Assembly: GCA_963739545.1 (NCBI GenBank)
Contig: CAVUAT010000014.1
Location: forward strand, 1,240,001-1,304,000
Length of the DNA stretch: 64,000 nucleotides
Direction of reading: 5' to 3'
Origin: CAVUAT01 sp963739545
Lineage (GTDB): Bacteria > Actinomycetota > Thermoleophilia > Solirubrobacterales > 70-9
The notes under the pieces were generated by a model. It saw nothing but the letters and a program-made list of their open reading frames with translations. It made no database searches and was not told where the DNA came from. Position 1 is the first letter of the stretch, and every line of letters begins with the position of its first letter. Both the position numbers and the translations under genes were made by a program. Below are positions 1-8,217 of the stretch, piece after piece.

Positions 1-109
1 TCCGCCCCTCGAGCACCGGAACATTCATCTCGATGCACTTCACGAGGACATCCCGCCGCTTCATCTCCATCTGGTCGGCGAGCTCGGTGGGCGTCAGGTG
101 AACTGCCAT
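1..109 (-). CDS. Partial small protein, IF2_N/helix-turn-helix-like N-terminus
   Basis: Only the first 36 codons are inside the window; the gene continues past base 1. The peptide begins MAVHLTPTELADQMEMKRRD and continues as a short amphipathic helical segment. A Thr-Pro-x-Glu-Leu-Ala pattern followed by a charged recognition-like helix recalls the IF2 N-terminal domain or a small helix-turn-helix protein, but the fragment is too short to decide. The start is supported by a GAGAGG ribosome site 6 bases upstream and by a near-consensus promoter just beyond it. No function is claimed. Confidence 0.5.
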   Translation of the reverse strand, partial: MAVHLTPTELADQMEMKRRDVLVKCIEMNVPVLEGR

Positions 110-151
110 ATACACCTCTCCGTCGTCTAGATCCTCCGAGAGGATGTATAT
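108..151. repeat. Imperfect inverted repeat spanning -10 box and ribosome site
   Basis: On the plus strand ATATACACCTCTC (108-120) and GAGAGGATGTATAT (138-151) are inverted copies differing by one base, separated by 17 bases. One arm covers the -10 box of the promoter, the other covers the Shine-Dalgarno and start codon of the partial gene. The arrangement suggests a DNA operator. An RNA hairpin is less likely because the predicted transcript starts inside the distal arm. Confidence 0.5.
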
Positions 152-172
152 CGCGTCAGGACGACGTGTCAA
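145..172 (-). promoter_or_regulatory. Strong sigma70-type promoter for the partial gene at 1-109
   Basis: Read on the minus strand, a perfect -35 hexamer TTGACA (167-172) is followed by a 16-base spacer and TATACA (145-150). The -35 overlaps the stop codon of the gene at 169-717, so the partial gene can be transcribed on its own. The expected start of transcription is near base 138, giving a leader of about 28 bases with a GAGAGG Shine-Dalgarno. It is one of the best promoter matches in the window. Confidence 0.6.
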
Positions 173-717
173 CTCTTTGGCTGCACCTTGCGAGGATCGA
201 TTTCCTCATAGACGTCGTCGGCGGGGCTTGTCATCAGCCGGTCGGCCATCTCGGTCTTGAGTAGGGCGAGGCGCTGATCTTCACCAGGGGTTCGCCGCTC
301 GTCGCGCGCGAGGTCGATGAACTCCTCGCTCACGTACCCGTCGCGGAGGGCGAGCGCCAGCTCCCGGTCCCGGTAGCCGAGCACAAAGACGAAGCGCTCA
401 CGGGTGCGGCCAAGCTCGGGCAGCGCGAGCGAAGGATCGACGTAGTAGCGGCCCTCGGTCACGGCGCGCGTCACGAGCTCGAAGCCGTCCCGCGCCCCGG
501 GGCCGGCGAACGCAGTGCGGATCGTGAGCTCGCGTCGTTCGGGCGCACCGCCGGGGGCGAGCAGCGCGACTGCCCGCTCCAGCACCTTGTACGCATGGGC
601 GACTCCGCCGGGGGAGCCGGACCCGTGGTAGGCGATCATCTGCTCGAAGGTGAAGCCGACCGCCCGCCCTCCGTCGAGGAGCTCGATCTCGTCGGTCACG
701 CCGGGCTCGGAGCCCAT
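169..717 (-). CDS. Hypothetical protein, possibly FmdE-like
   Basis: This gene encodes 182 residues with no signal peptide or membrane segment. Residues about 22-50 read FTFEQMIAYHGSGSPGG, which resembles the FTFEELxxxHGHxCPG opening of FmdE-family proteins (formylmethanofuran dehydrogenase operon protein E). The metal-binding cysteine and second histidine of that motif are replaced by serine. Downstream, a conserved-looking RDGFELVTRAV helix and a C-terminal LALALRDGYVSEEFIDLAR segment are visible. If related, it is a degenerate, non-metal member; otherwise unknown. It lies 4 bases downstream of the Nif3-family gene and probably shares its transcript. Confidence 0.55.
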   Translation of the reverse strand: MGSEPGVTDEIELLDGGRAVGFTFEQMIAYHGSGSPGGVAHAYKVLERAVALLAPGGAPERRELTIRTAFAGPGARDGFELVTRAVTEGRYYVDPSLALPELGRTRERFVFVLGYRDRELALALRDGYVSEEFIDLARDERRTPGEDQRLALLKTEMADRLMTSPADDVYEEIDPRKVQPKS

Positions 718-721
718 GCCG

Positions 722-1483
722 CTAGACGGGGTTCGGGACGTCGATGAAGCGGTGCTCGACGCCGAAGCGCTCGGCGACGAGCTCGCCGAGCCTGCGGATG
801 CCGAACGTCTCGGTCGCGTAGTGGCCCCCTGCGAGGAAGTGCACGCCGTACTCCCTCGACTCGGCCATCGCCGGCTCGCTGGGCTCGCCCGTGACGAGCG
901 CGTCGAGTCCGAGCCGGCCGGCCTCGTGCAGGGCGAACGCCCCGCCGCCGGTCACGATCCCGACGCTCTCGATCAGCTCGGGGCCGGAGTCGAAGACGAG
1001 GGGCTCGCTGTCCGTGGCGCTGCGGAGGTTCGCCGCGAGCTCGTCGATCCGCAGGCCGGGCTCGGAGCGCCCGATGACACCGATCGCGTTTCCCTTCGCC
1101 TCGCCGAACGGCCGCGGGTCCACGGTGAGGCCGAGCCGGTCGCGCAGCAGCGCGTTGTTTCCGATCTCAGGGTGGGCGTCGAGCGGCAGGTGATAGGCGG
1201 CGAGGCCGGACCCCGCGGCGAGAAGGGTCCGCAGCCTCGCGGCCATCGGCAGCGACAGTGCGCCGAGCGTCGTGCCCCACAGCAGGCCGTGGTGGACGAG
1301 CGCCAGCTGGGCGCCCGCGGCGACCGCGGCGGTCAGGAACTCGAGGTTGGCCGAGACTCCGGAGGCCACCGACGTGACGTCCTCGGCGCCTGGGACCTGG
1401 AGCCCGTTGGGCCCGTAGTCCTCGAAGGAGCGGGTGTCGAGCAGCTCGTCGCAGAAGGCGATGATCTCGTCGCACCGGGCCAC
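722..1483 (-). CDS. Nif3-like dinuclear metal centre protein
   Basis: This is a member of the Nif3/DUF34 family, hexameric proteins that bind two metal ions and are often annotated as GTP cyclohydrolase I type 2 without firm proof. Visible family marks are the N-terminal DYGPNGLQVPG, the metal-binding LVHHGLLWG and the C-terminal FLAGGHYATETFG. About 253 residues result from the GTG start chosen here (VARCDEIIAFCDELLD), which matches the usual family N-terminus. An upstream ATG at 1505 in the same frame is possible. It is divergent from the small gene at 1569 and followed closely by the FmdE-like gene. Confidence 0.85.
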   Translation of the reverse strand: MARCDEIIAFCDELLDTRSFEDYGPNGLQVPGAEDVTSVASGVSANLEFLTAAVAAGAQLALVHHGLLWGTTLGALSLPMAARLRTLLAAGSGLAAYHLPLDAHPEIGNNALLRDRLGLTVDPRPFGEAKGNAIGVIGRSEPGLRIDELAANLRSATDSEPLVFDSGPELIESVGIVTGGGAFALHEAGRLGLDALVTGEPSEPAMAESREYGVHFLAGGHYATETFGIRRLGELVAERFGVEHRFIDVPNPV

Positions 1484-1568
1484 GCGCGCCAGCGTAACTA
1501 GCATTCTGTCCGTGGGTCCGCCGCCCGACCGAGACACCCCGGCAACGGGATCGTTCATCGAGTCTCTG

Positions 1569-1772
1569 ATGGAGACCGACCTCTACTCGATGGGGGCGTT
1601 CTTCTGCGACCAGCACCCCGAGCTCGTCGACGAGGTCGTTTCGCGCAGCGAGGTGATCGAGCAGCGCGGTCTCGAGCGCTGGGCGGATGAAAGCGAGACC
1701 CCGGTCGAAGAGGCTTTCCGCACCCTGCTCACGGGCCTCGCGGTGCGCTACTACAAGGCTCTGGCGGGTTGA
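1569..1772 (+). CDS. Small hypothetical protein (67 aa)
   Basis: A 67-residue acidic, helical protein begins METDLYSMGAFFCDQHPELV. No known domain is recognised. The reading frame is open further upstream, but the ATG at 1569 leaves room for the divergent Nif3 promoter. Its stop codon overlaps the TTG start of the DsbA-like gene (TTGA), which suggests translational coupling and hence that it is a real gene. Confidence 0.55.
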   Translation: METDLYSMGAFFCDQHPELVDEVVSRSEVIEQRGLERWADESETPVEEAFRTLLTGLAVRYYKALAG

Positions 1773-2479
1773 CCGACACACCTTCCGGTAACCGGCCCCG
1801 GCTGATCGGGGTGATCGTGATCGGCGTGATCGGGCTGATCGCCCTGGCCGTGCTCGCGAGCCTCTCGCTCGACGACGGCTCGGAGGAGCAGATCCAGATC
1901 TCGGGCGCCCAGGAGGTGCAGCGCCTCGTCGGCGGCATCCCCCAGCTCGAGGACCGCCTCGGCCAGGACGACGCGCCGGTCACGATCGAGGTCTTCAGCG
2001 ACACCCAATGCGACGAGTGCGACGACTACCAGCTCGACGTGATCGACCAGTTGATCGAGGACGAGGTGCGCGACGGCGACGTCAAGCTCATCTTCCGCCA
2101 TTACTCGATGGACCCCGACCGCGCCACCGGCGTCGGGGGCTTCGGCGCCGAGTCGGCCGGGCTGCAGGACCAGCAGTGGCAGTTCGTCGAGCTCTTCTTC
2201 CGCAACACCGACCTGCTCGACGAGGGTGAGGTGATCAGCCAGCCGTTCCTGGATCAGGTCGCGAACGGAATCCTGAACCTGAACGTCGAGCAGTGGCAGC
2301 GCGACTTCAACGACGAGCGCATCCGCGGGGAGCTCGAGGAGGACGAGCTGGCGGCGGTGCAGCGCCGCCTGCCGCTCGAGCCTGCGGTCGTCGTGACGGG
2401 CCCGACGCAGAGCATCGAGCTGATCGAAAGCCCGAGCCTCGAGCGGATCCGCGAGGCCATCGCGCAATCCTCGTCGTGA
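1769..2479 (+). CDS. Membrane-anchored DsbA/thioredoxin-like protein
   Basis: 236 residues: a short basic N-terminus, one hydrophobic anchor (residues about 11-32) and an extracytoplasmic thioredoxin-fold domain. The domain contains the strand PVTIEVFSDTQCDECDDYQ, where CDEC is the candidate redox CXXC, and a DsbA-type helical insert ending near residue 190. The pattern fits actinobacterial DsbA-family proteins that make or reshuffle disulfides outside the membrane. The start is TTG overlapping the preceding stop. There is no dedicated DsbB/VKOR nearby, so partner and substrate are unknown. Confidence 0.8.
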   Translation: MTDTPSGNRPRLIGVIVIGVIGLIALAVLASLSLDDGSEEQIQISGAQEVQRLVGGIPQLEDRLGQDDAPVTIEVFSDTQCDECDDYQLDVIDQLIEDEVRDGDVKLIFRHYSMDPDRATGVGGFGAESAGLQDQQWQFVELFFRNTDLLDEGEVISQPFLDQVANGILNLNVEQWQRDFNDERIRGELEEDELAAVQRRLPLEPAVVVTGPTQSIELIESPSLERIREAIAQSSS

Positions 2480-2593
2480 GGGGATGAGCCGACGTCGAGC
2501 GGCGCAGGGTGCGCGGCAAGGACGTCGACAAGAAGCTCAGCGTGATCTTTGCCCGCCTATAGCCGGGCGAGAATCACGTTGGCTGGCCGTGCG

Positions 2594-3791
2594 CTACGCA
2601 GGGGGCTTGTAGACCGTCACGACGGCGGCGCCGCCGAGGCCGATGTTGTGCTGGAGGGCGACCTTGGCGCCGTCGACCTGGCGCTTGTCGGCGGTCGCCT
2701 CGCAGCTGCCAGGTCAGCTCGGAGCACTGGGCGAGGCCCGTGGCGCCGAGGGGGTGGCCCTTCGAGATCAGGCCTCCTGAGGGGTTGACCACCGGGCCGT
2801 CGCCTCCGTAGGTCGTGGCCTCGGCCTCGACCAGCTTGTGTCCCTCGCCCTCGTCGGCGAAGCCCAGCGCCTCGTAGGTGATGAGCTCGTTGGCCGAGAA
2901 GCAGTCGTGCAGCTCGCAGACGTCGATCTCGTCGGCTGAGACCTGAGCCTCCTCGTAGGCCTCGTCGGCGGCCTGCTTCGACATGTCGGCGCCGACGATC
3001 TTGATGCAGTCGGTGTCGTCGGCGAACGTCGAGCTGAGGTCGGTGACCATCGACTGGCCGGCGATCTCGATCGCCTGGTCCCAGAGCCCGTTCTCGTCGA
3101 CGAACGACTCGGAGGCGACGATCGCGCAGGCGGCTCCGTCTGAGGTCGGCGAGCACTGGAGCTTGGTCAGGGGGTCGTGGATCATGCGCGCGTCCTTGAT
3201 CTCGTCCAGCGTGTACTCGTCCTGGAACTGCGCGTAGGGGTTGTTGACGGAGTGCTTGTGGTTCTTCCAGCCGATCCAGGCGTAGTGGTCGGGCGTCGAG
3301 CCGTACTTCTCCATGTGGTCCCGCCCGGCGTTGCCGAACATCTGGGGGGCGGGGGGCGACTCCTCGGGGTCGCGGATGGCGAACATCGCCGTCACGTGCT
3401 TGTCGAGGGCGTTGGTGCGGTCGGTGTACTTGACGCCCAGCGAGCCCTTCTCCATCTTCTCGAAGCCGACGGCCATCGCGCAGTCGGCGCTGCCGCCGCG
3501 AACCGCCTGGCGCGCGAGGAAGAGCGCGCTCGAGCCCGTCGAGCAGTTGTTGTTGACGTTGATCACCGGGATGCCGGTGAGGCCGAGGCCGTAGACGGCG
3601 CGCTGGCCGTACGTGGAGTCGCCGTAGCAGTAGCCGGCGTAGGCCTGCTCGATCTTGTCGTAGTTGACCCCGGCGTCCTCGAGCGCCTTGGTCCCCGCCT
3701 CCTGCGCCCACTCGGGGTAGTCGCCCTCCTTGGTGCCGGGCTTGTCGAACTTGGTCATCCCGACGCCGATCACGAATGTGCGGTTGCTCAT
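2594..3791 (-). CDS. Thiolase / SCP-x-type acyl-CoA acyltransferase (C-terminal frameshift)
   Basis: Thiolase-superfamily protein of the lipid-transfer (SCP-x) type, expected to cleave 3-oxoacyl-CoA with CoA in lipid or sterol side-chain breakdown. The nucleophile cysteine lies in VNVNNNCSTGSSALF, and ELHDCFSANELI and GHPLGATGL are conserved family motifs. After ELTWQLRG the frame is lost near 2693. In the next frame the usual ending continues (DKRQVDGAKVALQHNIGLGG...VYKPPA) to a stop at 2594, so one base seems inserted. Without correction the frame runs to about 2574 with a meaningless Arg-rich tail. The start has a good AGGAGTGAG ribosome site. Confidence 0.85.
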
Positions 3792-3857
3792 CTCACTCCT
3801 GTCTGGTGGCGGAAACTGGCTGGCTGGCCAAAGCGAGCGTGATCGTACCCGGTGGGG

Positions 3858-4697
3858 TCATTCGGGGACTCCACCGCTGAGAAAGATGTCGACCACGAGG
3901 TCGCCCTCGCCGGCCTTGTATGGGGAGAGGTCGGTGACGCCCTCCTCGGCCAGGACCTCGTCGTCGATGAAGAAGTTGCCCGTGCACTCGGCCGCGGGGC
4001 GGGTCAGGATCGCGTGGGCCGAGTCGCCCATGATCGCCGGGGTGCGAGCCGCGGCCATCGCCTCGTCGCCACCGAGCAGGTTCTGCACGGCTGCCGTCGC
4101 GATGATCGTCCTGGGCCACAGCGAGTTCGCGGCGATCGCCTGGGGCCGAAGCTCCTCGGCCAGCCCCAGCGTGCACATGCTCATCCCGTATTTGGCGATC
4201 GTGTAGGCGAGGTGGGCGCCGGCCCACTTCGGGTCGAGGTCGATCGGCGGGGACAGGGTCAGGATGTGGGCGTTCTCGGACTCCGCGAGGTGGGGGATGC
4301 AGGTCTTCGAGAGCAGGAAGGTCCCGCGGCAGTTGATGTCCTGCATGAGGTCGTAGCGCTTCATCTCCTGCGCGGCCGCCGGGCGCAGGTCGATCGCCGA
4401 GGCATTGTTGACCACGATGTCGATGCCGCCGAACGCATCGACTGCCGCTGCGACGGCGCGCTCGACGTCGGCCTCCTCGCGGACGTCTCCGACGACGGCC
4501 AGTGCCTCGCCTCCCGCCTCCTCGATCTGCTCGGCCGCCGTGTGCACGGTGCCCTCGAGCTTGGGGTGGGGCACGTCCGTCTTCGCGAGCAGGCAGACGT
4601 TGGCTCCGTCGCGCGCGGCGCGCAGCGCGATCTCCAGCCCGATCCCGCGGCTCCCACCGGACATCACCATCGTCCGGCCCTTCAGCGTCCTCTCCAT
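3858..4697 (-). CDS. SDR family oxidoreductase, HSDL2-like
   Basis: A 279-residue NAD(P)-dependent short-chain dehydrogenase. The cofactor loop is MSGGSRGIGLEIAL near the N-terminus, the NNAS motif lies at about residue 100, and the active site reads YTIAKYGMSM. WAGAHLAYTIAKYGMSMC and the following region closely resemble hydroxysteroid dehydrogenase-like protein 2, which is tied to fatty-acid and sterol metabolism. It is encoded next to the thiolase on the same strand, consistent with a lipid pathway. The second of two adjacent ATG codons is used. It is divergent from the next SDR gene with only about 30 bases between starts. Confidence 0.88.
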   Translation of the reverse strand: MERTLKGRTMVMSGGSRGIGLEIALRAARDGANVCLLAKTDVPHPKLEGTVHTAAEQIEEAGGEALAVVGDVREEADVERAVAAAVDAFGGIDIVVNNASAIDLRPAAAQEMKRYDLMQDINCRGTFLLSKTCIPHLAESENAHILTLSPPIDLDPKWAGAHLAYTIAKYGMSMCTLGLAEELRPQAIAANSLWPRTIIATAAVQNLLGGDEAMAAARTPAIMGDSAHAILTRPAAECTGNFFIDDEVLAEEGVTDLSPYKAGEGDLVVDIFLSGGVPE

Positions 4698-4726
4698 CAC
4701 GTTGTCCCTTCGGTAGGTTCGGCTTC

Positions 4727-5572
4727 GTGTCCGACAGAGTGACCGACCGCGTTCAGGGACGAGTAGTCGCCATCACCGGGTCCGCCCGCGGAATCGGGCT
4801 GGCCACTGCGCGCATGCTCGCAGGCCGCGGTGCTCGGGTGGCCATCGGCGACCTGGACGAGGCCGCTGCGGCGGCTGAGGCCGCGAGACTCGGGAACGCG
4901 GCCGTCGGTTGCGCCGTCGATGTCCGCGATCCCGCCTCGATCGAGGAGTTCTTCGCTCGCGCCGAGGAGCTCGGCCCGCTCTGGGGCGTCGTCAACAACG
5001 CGGGCGTCATGCCGGTGGGGCCGTTCCTGGGCGAGAGCGACGCCATGGCCCGCACGATCTTCGACGTCAACGTCCACGGCGTGCTCGCGGGCACGAAGGC
5101 CGCACTGTCGCTGATGGTGCCGAGGGGCGAGGGCAGCATCGTCAACCTGGCCTCGTTCGCGGGCCGCCTCGCAGTGCCCGGGCAGGTCACCTACGCAGCG
5201 AGCAAGGCCGCGGTCATCGCGATCACCGAGGGCGCGGCCTGGGAGTTCGCGCGGTCGGGGGTCAGCGTCGGCGACGTGATCCCGTCCTTCACGAACACGG
5301 ACCTTGTCGCAGGCACAACCCCGCCGAAGACCGCCGAAACCATCGAGCCCGCCGATGTGGCCGAGGCCGTCGTCGCGACACTCGCCGACGGGCGGCTGCA
5401 CCGCTATGTGCCGCGAAGCCTTCGCCCGACCGGTGCGGCATTCGGGTCGCTTCCGGTGCGCGCGCAGCACTTCCTGCACCGCAGGCTGGGCACGGACAAG
5501 GTCTTCCTCGACTTCGACGCGGGCGCCCGCGGTGCGTACCAGCGGCGAATCGACGAGCAGGCCGGTTCCTAG
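4727..5572 (+). CDS. SDR family oxidoreductase
   Basis: A 281-residue classical short-chain dehydrogenase with the Rossmann glycine motif GSARGIGLATARML, the NNAG motif (VVNNAGVMPVG) and the catalytic YAASKAAV preceded by the serine in IVNLASF. Substrate is unknown. The C-terminal 60 residues (HRYVPRSLRPTG...) form an extension seen in actinobacterial SDRs of lipid metabolism. The GTG start is chosen because TAGGTT lies 7 bases upstream as a likely -10 box of a leaderless message, and because the upstream open frame would run through the divergent SDR gene. Confidence 0.85.
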   Translation: MSDRVTDRVQGRVVAITGSARGIGLATARMLAGRGARVAIGDLDEAAAAAEAARLGNAAVGCAVDVRDPASIEEFFARAEELGPLWGVVNNAGVMPVGPFLGESDAMARTIFDVNVHGVLAGTKAALSLMVPRGEGSIVNLASFAGRLAVPGQVTYAASKAAVIAITEGAAWEFARSGVSVGDVIPSFTNTDLVAGTTPPKTAETIEPADVAEAVVATLADGRLHRYVPRSLRPTGAAFGSLPVRAQHFLHRRLGTDKVFLDFDAGARGAYQRRIDEQAGS

Positions 5573-6268
5573 GTGCCGCAGCGCGCGCAGACTCCCGACG
5601 AGGAGCTGATCTATGCGGACTGGCGGAGCGTCGAGACCCCCGACGTCGACGACGAGGAGCGCCTGGCGAGGATCGAGGCGGAGTTCCGAAAAGGCTTCGA
5701 GGCGCTCGCGGACCTCGGCACCGCGGTCTGCGTGTTCGGGTCGGCGCGCACCAAGCCCGGCGACCCCGAGTACGAGGAGGCGAGGCAGACGGGCAGCATG
5801 CTCGCCGAGGCGGGCTTCGTCGTCATCACGGGAGGCGGACCCGGCTCGATGGAGGCCGCCAACCGCGGGGCCCAGGAGGCCGGCGGGCTCTCGGTAGGGC
5901 TCAACATCCAGCTGCCGCACGAGCAGGCGCTCAACGACTACGTCGACCTCGGCGTCGAGTTCCGCTACTTCTTCGTGCGGAAGCTGATGTTCGTGCGCTA
6001 CTCCGACGCATTCGTCTGCTTTCCCGGCGGCTTCGGCACCCTCGACGAGACCTTCGAGGCGCTGACCCTGATCCAGACTGACAAGGCGACCGATCATCCC
6101 GTCGTGCTGGCCGGCGGCACCTTCTGGGCCTCGCTGCTCGCCTGGGTAGAGAAGCACCTGCTCGAGCCGGGGAGGATCTCGCCCGAGGACTTCGCTCAGG
6201 TCGAGATCGCCGACGGGCCCGAGGACGTGCTCGCCCGCCTCTGCGCGCAGATCAGCTCTTCGCGGTAG
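5573..6268 (+). CDS. LOG family protein (nucleotide phosphoribohydrolase-like)
   Basis: 231 residues of the LOG / TIGR00730 family of Rossmann-like proteins related to cytokinin riboside 5'-monophosphate phosphoribohydrolase. The two signature motifs are present: GGGPGSMEAANRGA and PGGFGTLDETFE. The GTG start follows the preceding SDR stop directly, so the two are co-translated. Its 3' end overlaps the convergent phospholipase D-like gene by 17 bases. In bacteria of this type the physiological substrate is usually unknown. Confidence 0.88.
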   Translation: MPQRAQTPDEELIYADWRSVETPDVDDEERLARIEAEFRKGFEALADLGTAVCVFGSARTKPGDPEYEEARQTGSMLAEAGFVVITGGGPGSMEAANRGAQEAGGLSVGLNIQLPHEQALNDYVDLGVEFRYFFVRKLMFVRYSDAFVCFPGGFGTLDETFEALTLIQTDKATDHPVVLAGGTFWASLLAWVEKHLLEPGRISPEDFAQVEIADGPEDVLARLCAQISSSR

Positions 6269-7319
6269 CGGCCATCGACTCGGGGGCGGTCGCCTTCGGG
6301 TGGCGTCCGCGGATCACGTCGATGAACGCGGCCATGCGATCGGCGAGTGCCCCGTCGCGCACCTCGAGCATGTTCTCGGCGTTCTGCTCGCCGGAGCGCG
6401 AGAGGTTGAAGGACCCCAGGAACACCGTGTCGTCGGCCACGGTCATCTTGCAGTGCATGAAGTCGTGAAGCTTCGAGTCCGGGCTCCACGGGGTCGAGGC
6501 CTTGGCGCTGAACTCGAGCCCCGTGAGGGCTTTGGCCAGCAGCGGGATCTTCCAGGCGCTGTGGCCGTTGTCCCTCCACTGGTTGAACACGGTACGCACC
6601 TGCGGGCCATCGACCACCCCCCTCACGTCCGCCCGGCTTCGGTCGGCGAGCTCGGCCAGCGTCGCGAGAACCGGTCCCGAGGTGATCACCGGGGAGGCGA
6701 TTCGCACTCGTTCGGTGGCGCCGCCGATCGCGGTCGCGATCCGCTGCGAGAGCTCCTCTCCGCGTCCCGGGGTGAACCATGCTCGGAGCTCCGCGCCCTC
6801 GAGCTCGACGCGCTCCGGCTCGATGTGGCCGCTGCGCTCGACGTCGCGGCCCTCCCACAGCTCGTCGAAGTTCCGGCGGTAGCGCTCGCCGATGCCGGGA
6901 GACTCCACGATCGCCAGCACGTTCTCCTGCCTCGACCAGGAGTCGATCGTCCAGTTCGCCGAGCCGGTCCATACGGCCTCGGAGTCGCGGACGACGTACT
7001 TGTGGTGCATCAGGTCGGGGACGCCGGAGATCGCCCGTACCTCGATCGGCAGCTCCTCGAGGATCTCGGGCTTCGTCTCGGGGGGAGGGTGCAAAGCCCC
7101 CGGCCGCCCCGAGTCGACGTTGTAGATCAACCGCACCGTGACGCCGCGCTCCGAGGCCGCGCGCAGCTGGTCGGCGACGATCGAGCCCACCGGATCGGGC
7201 AGGCGAACGTCGTAGAGGGCCAGCTCCAGCGTGGAGCGGGCCGGCTCGATGAAGGCAGCGATGCGCTTGGCGGTCTGCTCCGCCGGCTGGCCGCCGTCGC
7301 TGAGGGTGAAGACCTCCAT
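6252..7319 (-). CDS. Phospholipase D-like domain protein
   Basis: Contains two HKD-type half sites: MHHKYVVRDSEAVWTGSANW in the first half and FMHCKMTVADDTVFLGSFN in the second, as expected of phospholipase D-superfamily enzymes that act on phosphodiesters through a covalent histidine intermediate. No signal peptide or membrane segment is evident, so a nuclease or cytosolic role is possible. The ATG at 7319 leaves about 50 bases for divergent promoters. An in-frame GTG at 7361 would add 14 residues but nearly abut the divergent gene. Confidence 0.82.
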   Translation of the reverse strand: MEVFTLSDGGQPAEQTAKRIAAFIEPARSTLELALYDVRLPDPVGSIVADQLRAASERGVTVRLIYNVDSGRPGALHPPPETKPEILEELPIEVRAISGVPDLMHHKYVVRDSEAVWTGSANWTIDSWSRQENVLAIVESPGIGERYRRNFDELWEGRDVERSGHIEPERVELEGAELRAWFTPGRGEELSQRIATAIGGATERVRIASPVITSGPVLATLAELADRSRADVRGVVDGPQVRTVFNQWRDNGHSAWKIPLLAKALTGLEFSAKASTPWSPDSKLHDFMHCKMTVADDTVFLGSFNLSRSGEQNAENMLEVRDGALADRMAAFIDVIRGRHPKATAPESMAATAKS

Positions 7320-7368
7320 CTGGGCATTCTGCCTGGCGGCCAACCTGGCCGCCTGCCACACTCCCGCG

Positions 7369-8071
7369 ATGCGGGTACTCGCGATCGTCCATCAGGAGGA
7401 CGCCGGTCCAGGCGTCTTCGCCGACGAGCTCAACGCCCAGGGGGTTGAGATCGCGTACTGGCGCGTGCCGGAGCAGGAAGAGGTGCCGCACAACCTCCAC
7501 GACTACGGCGCGGTCCTGACCTTCGGCGGCGCGATGCACATCGACCAGGACGACCGTCACGCTTGGCTTGTCCGCGAGAAGGAGCTGCTGCGGGATCTGA
7601 TCGACCGCGGGACACCGCTGCTCGGCGCGTGCCTCGGGGCGCAGCTTCTCTGCGCGGCGGCGGGAGGTGAGGTGACGCGCATGCGCGAGCCCGAGATCGG
7701 CTGGGTCGACGTCGAGGTCACCGACCCGAGCGACCCATTGGTCGGGCCGCTTGCGCCGTCATTCTCAGCCTTCGAGTGGCACAGCTACGCGTGCGAGCCG
7801 CCGGCGGGCAGTGTCGTGCTCGCCCGCAGCGAGCAATGCGCCCAGGCATTTCGCATCGGCGAGGCCGCGTGGGGGGTTCAGTTTCACGCCGAGGTGAGCA
7901 CGGCCGACGCCGCTAACTGGATAGCGGACTGGCGAAGCGACGAGGACGCCGTCCGGATCGGTCTCGACGCCGAGGCCCTCGGTCGAGACCGACGCGGCGA
8001 TCGCCGGCTGGAACGAGATCGGCCGGGCAATGGCGGGGCGCTTCCTGGAGGCGGCGGCCACGAGGGCCTGA
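7369..8071 (+). CDS. Class I glutamine amidotransferase (frameshift near C-terminus)
   Basis: Class I glutamine amidotransferase-like protein with the nucleophile elbow LLGACLGAQLLCAAAGG and the His/Glu pair in WGVQFHAEVS. Proteins of this shape are usually annotated as GMP synthase-like; the acceptor is unknown. Near 7982 the frame breaks. The next frame continues as VETDAAIAGWNEIGRAMAG to a stop at 8071, a credible family C-terminus, so a one-base error is likely. Without correction the frame runs on to 8187 in low-complexity sequence. Confidence 0.8.
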
Positions 8072-8121
8072 GCCGAGGGCGACGCCCCGCGCCGGGGTGC
8101 GCCGCCCTTCCAGAGGCGGCC

Positions 8122-8202
8122 CTAGGAGAAGAACGCCAGCGCCAGGGCGATCAAGCCGCACAGAAGCAAGCCGCCCATTCCCATTGAAATCCTTCGTTCC
8201 AT
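8122..8202 (-). CDS. Possible 26-residue membrane peptide
   Basis: A short frame 15 bases downstream of the SDR stop encodes MERRISMGMGG followed by the hydrophobic stretch LLLCGLIALALAFFS. The topology is that of a single-span small membrane protein with a basic N-terminus. No good Shine-Dalgarno is visible apart from an A/G-rich stretch, so translation is uncertain. It may be the last member of the minus-strand operon. Confidence 0.3.
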   Translation of the reverse strand: MERRISMGMGGLLLCGLIALALAFFS

Positions 8203-8217
8203 TGTCTTCTTGGTTCT

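Noticed and set aside
108..151. RNA thermometer or riboswitch sequestering the ribosome site
   Set aside because: The distal arm overlaps the predicted -10 box and would mostly lie upstream of the transcript start; a DNA operator is the simpler reading.
4697..6157. Long antisense open frame (486 codons) opposite an SDR and the LOG gene
   Set aside because: Its translation is low-complexity and Arg/Gly/Ala/Val-rich with no domain, and it lies opposite two clear protein families; a normal by-product of high GC content.
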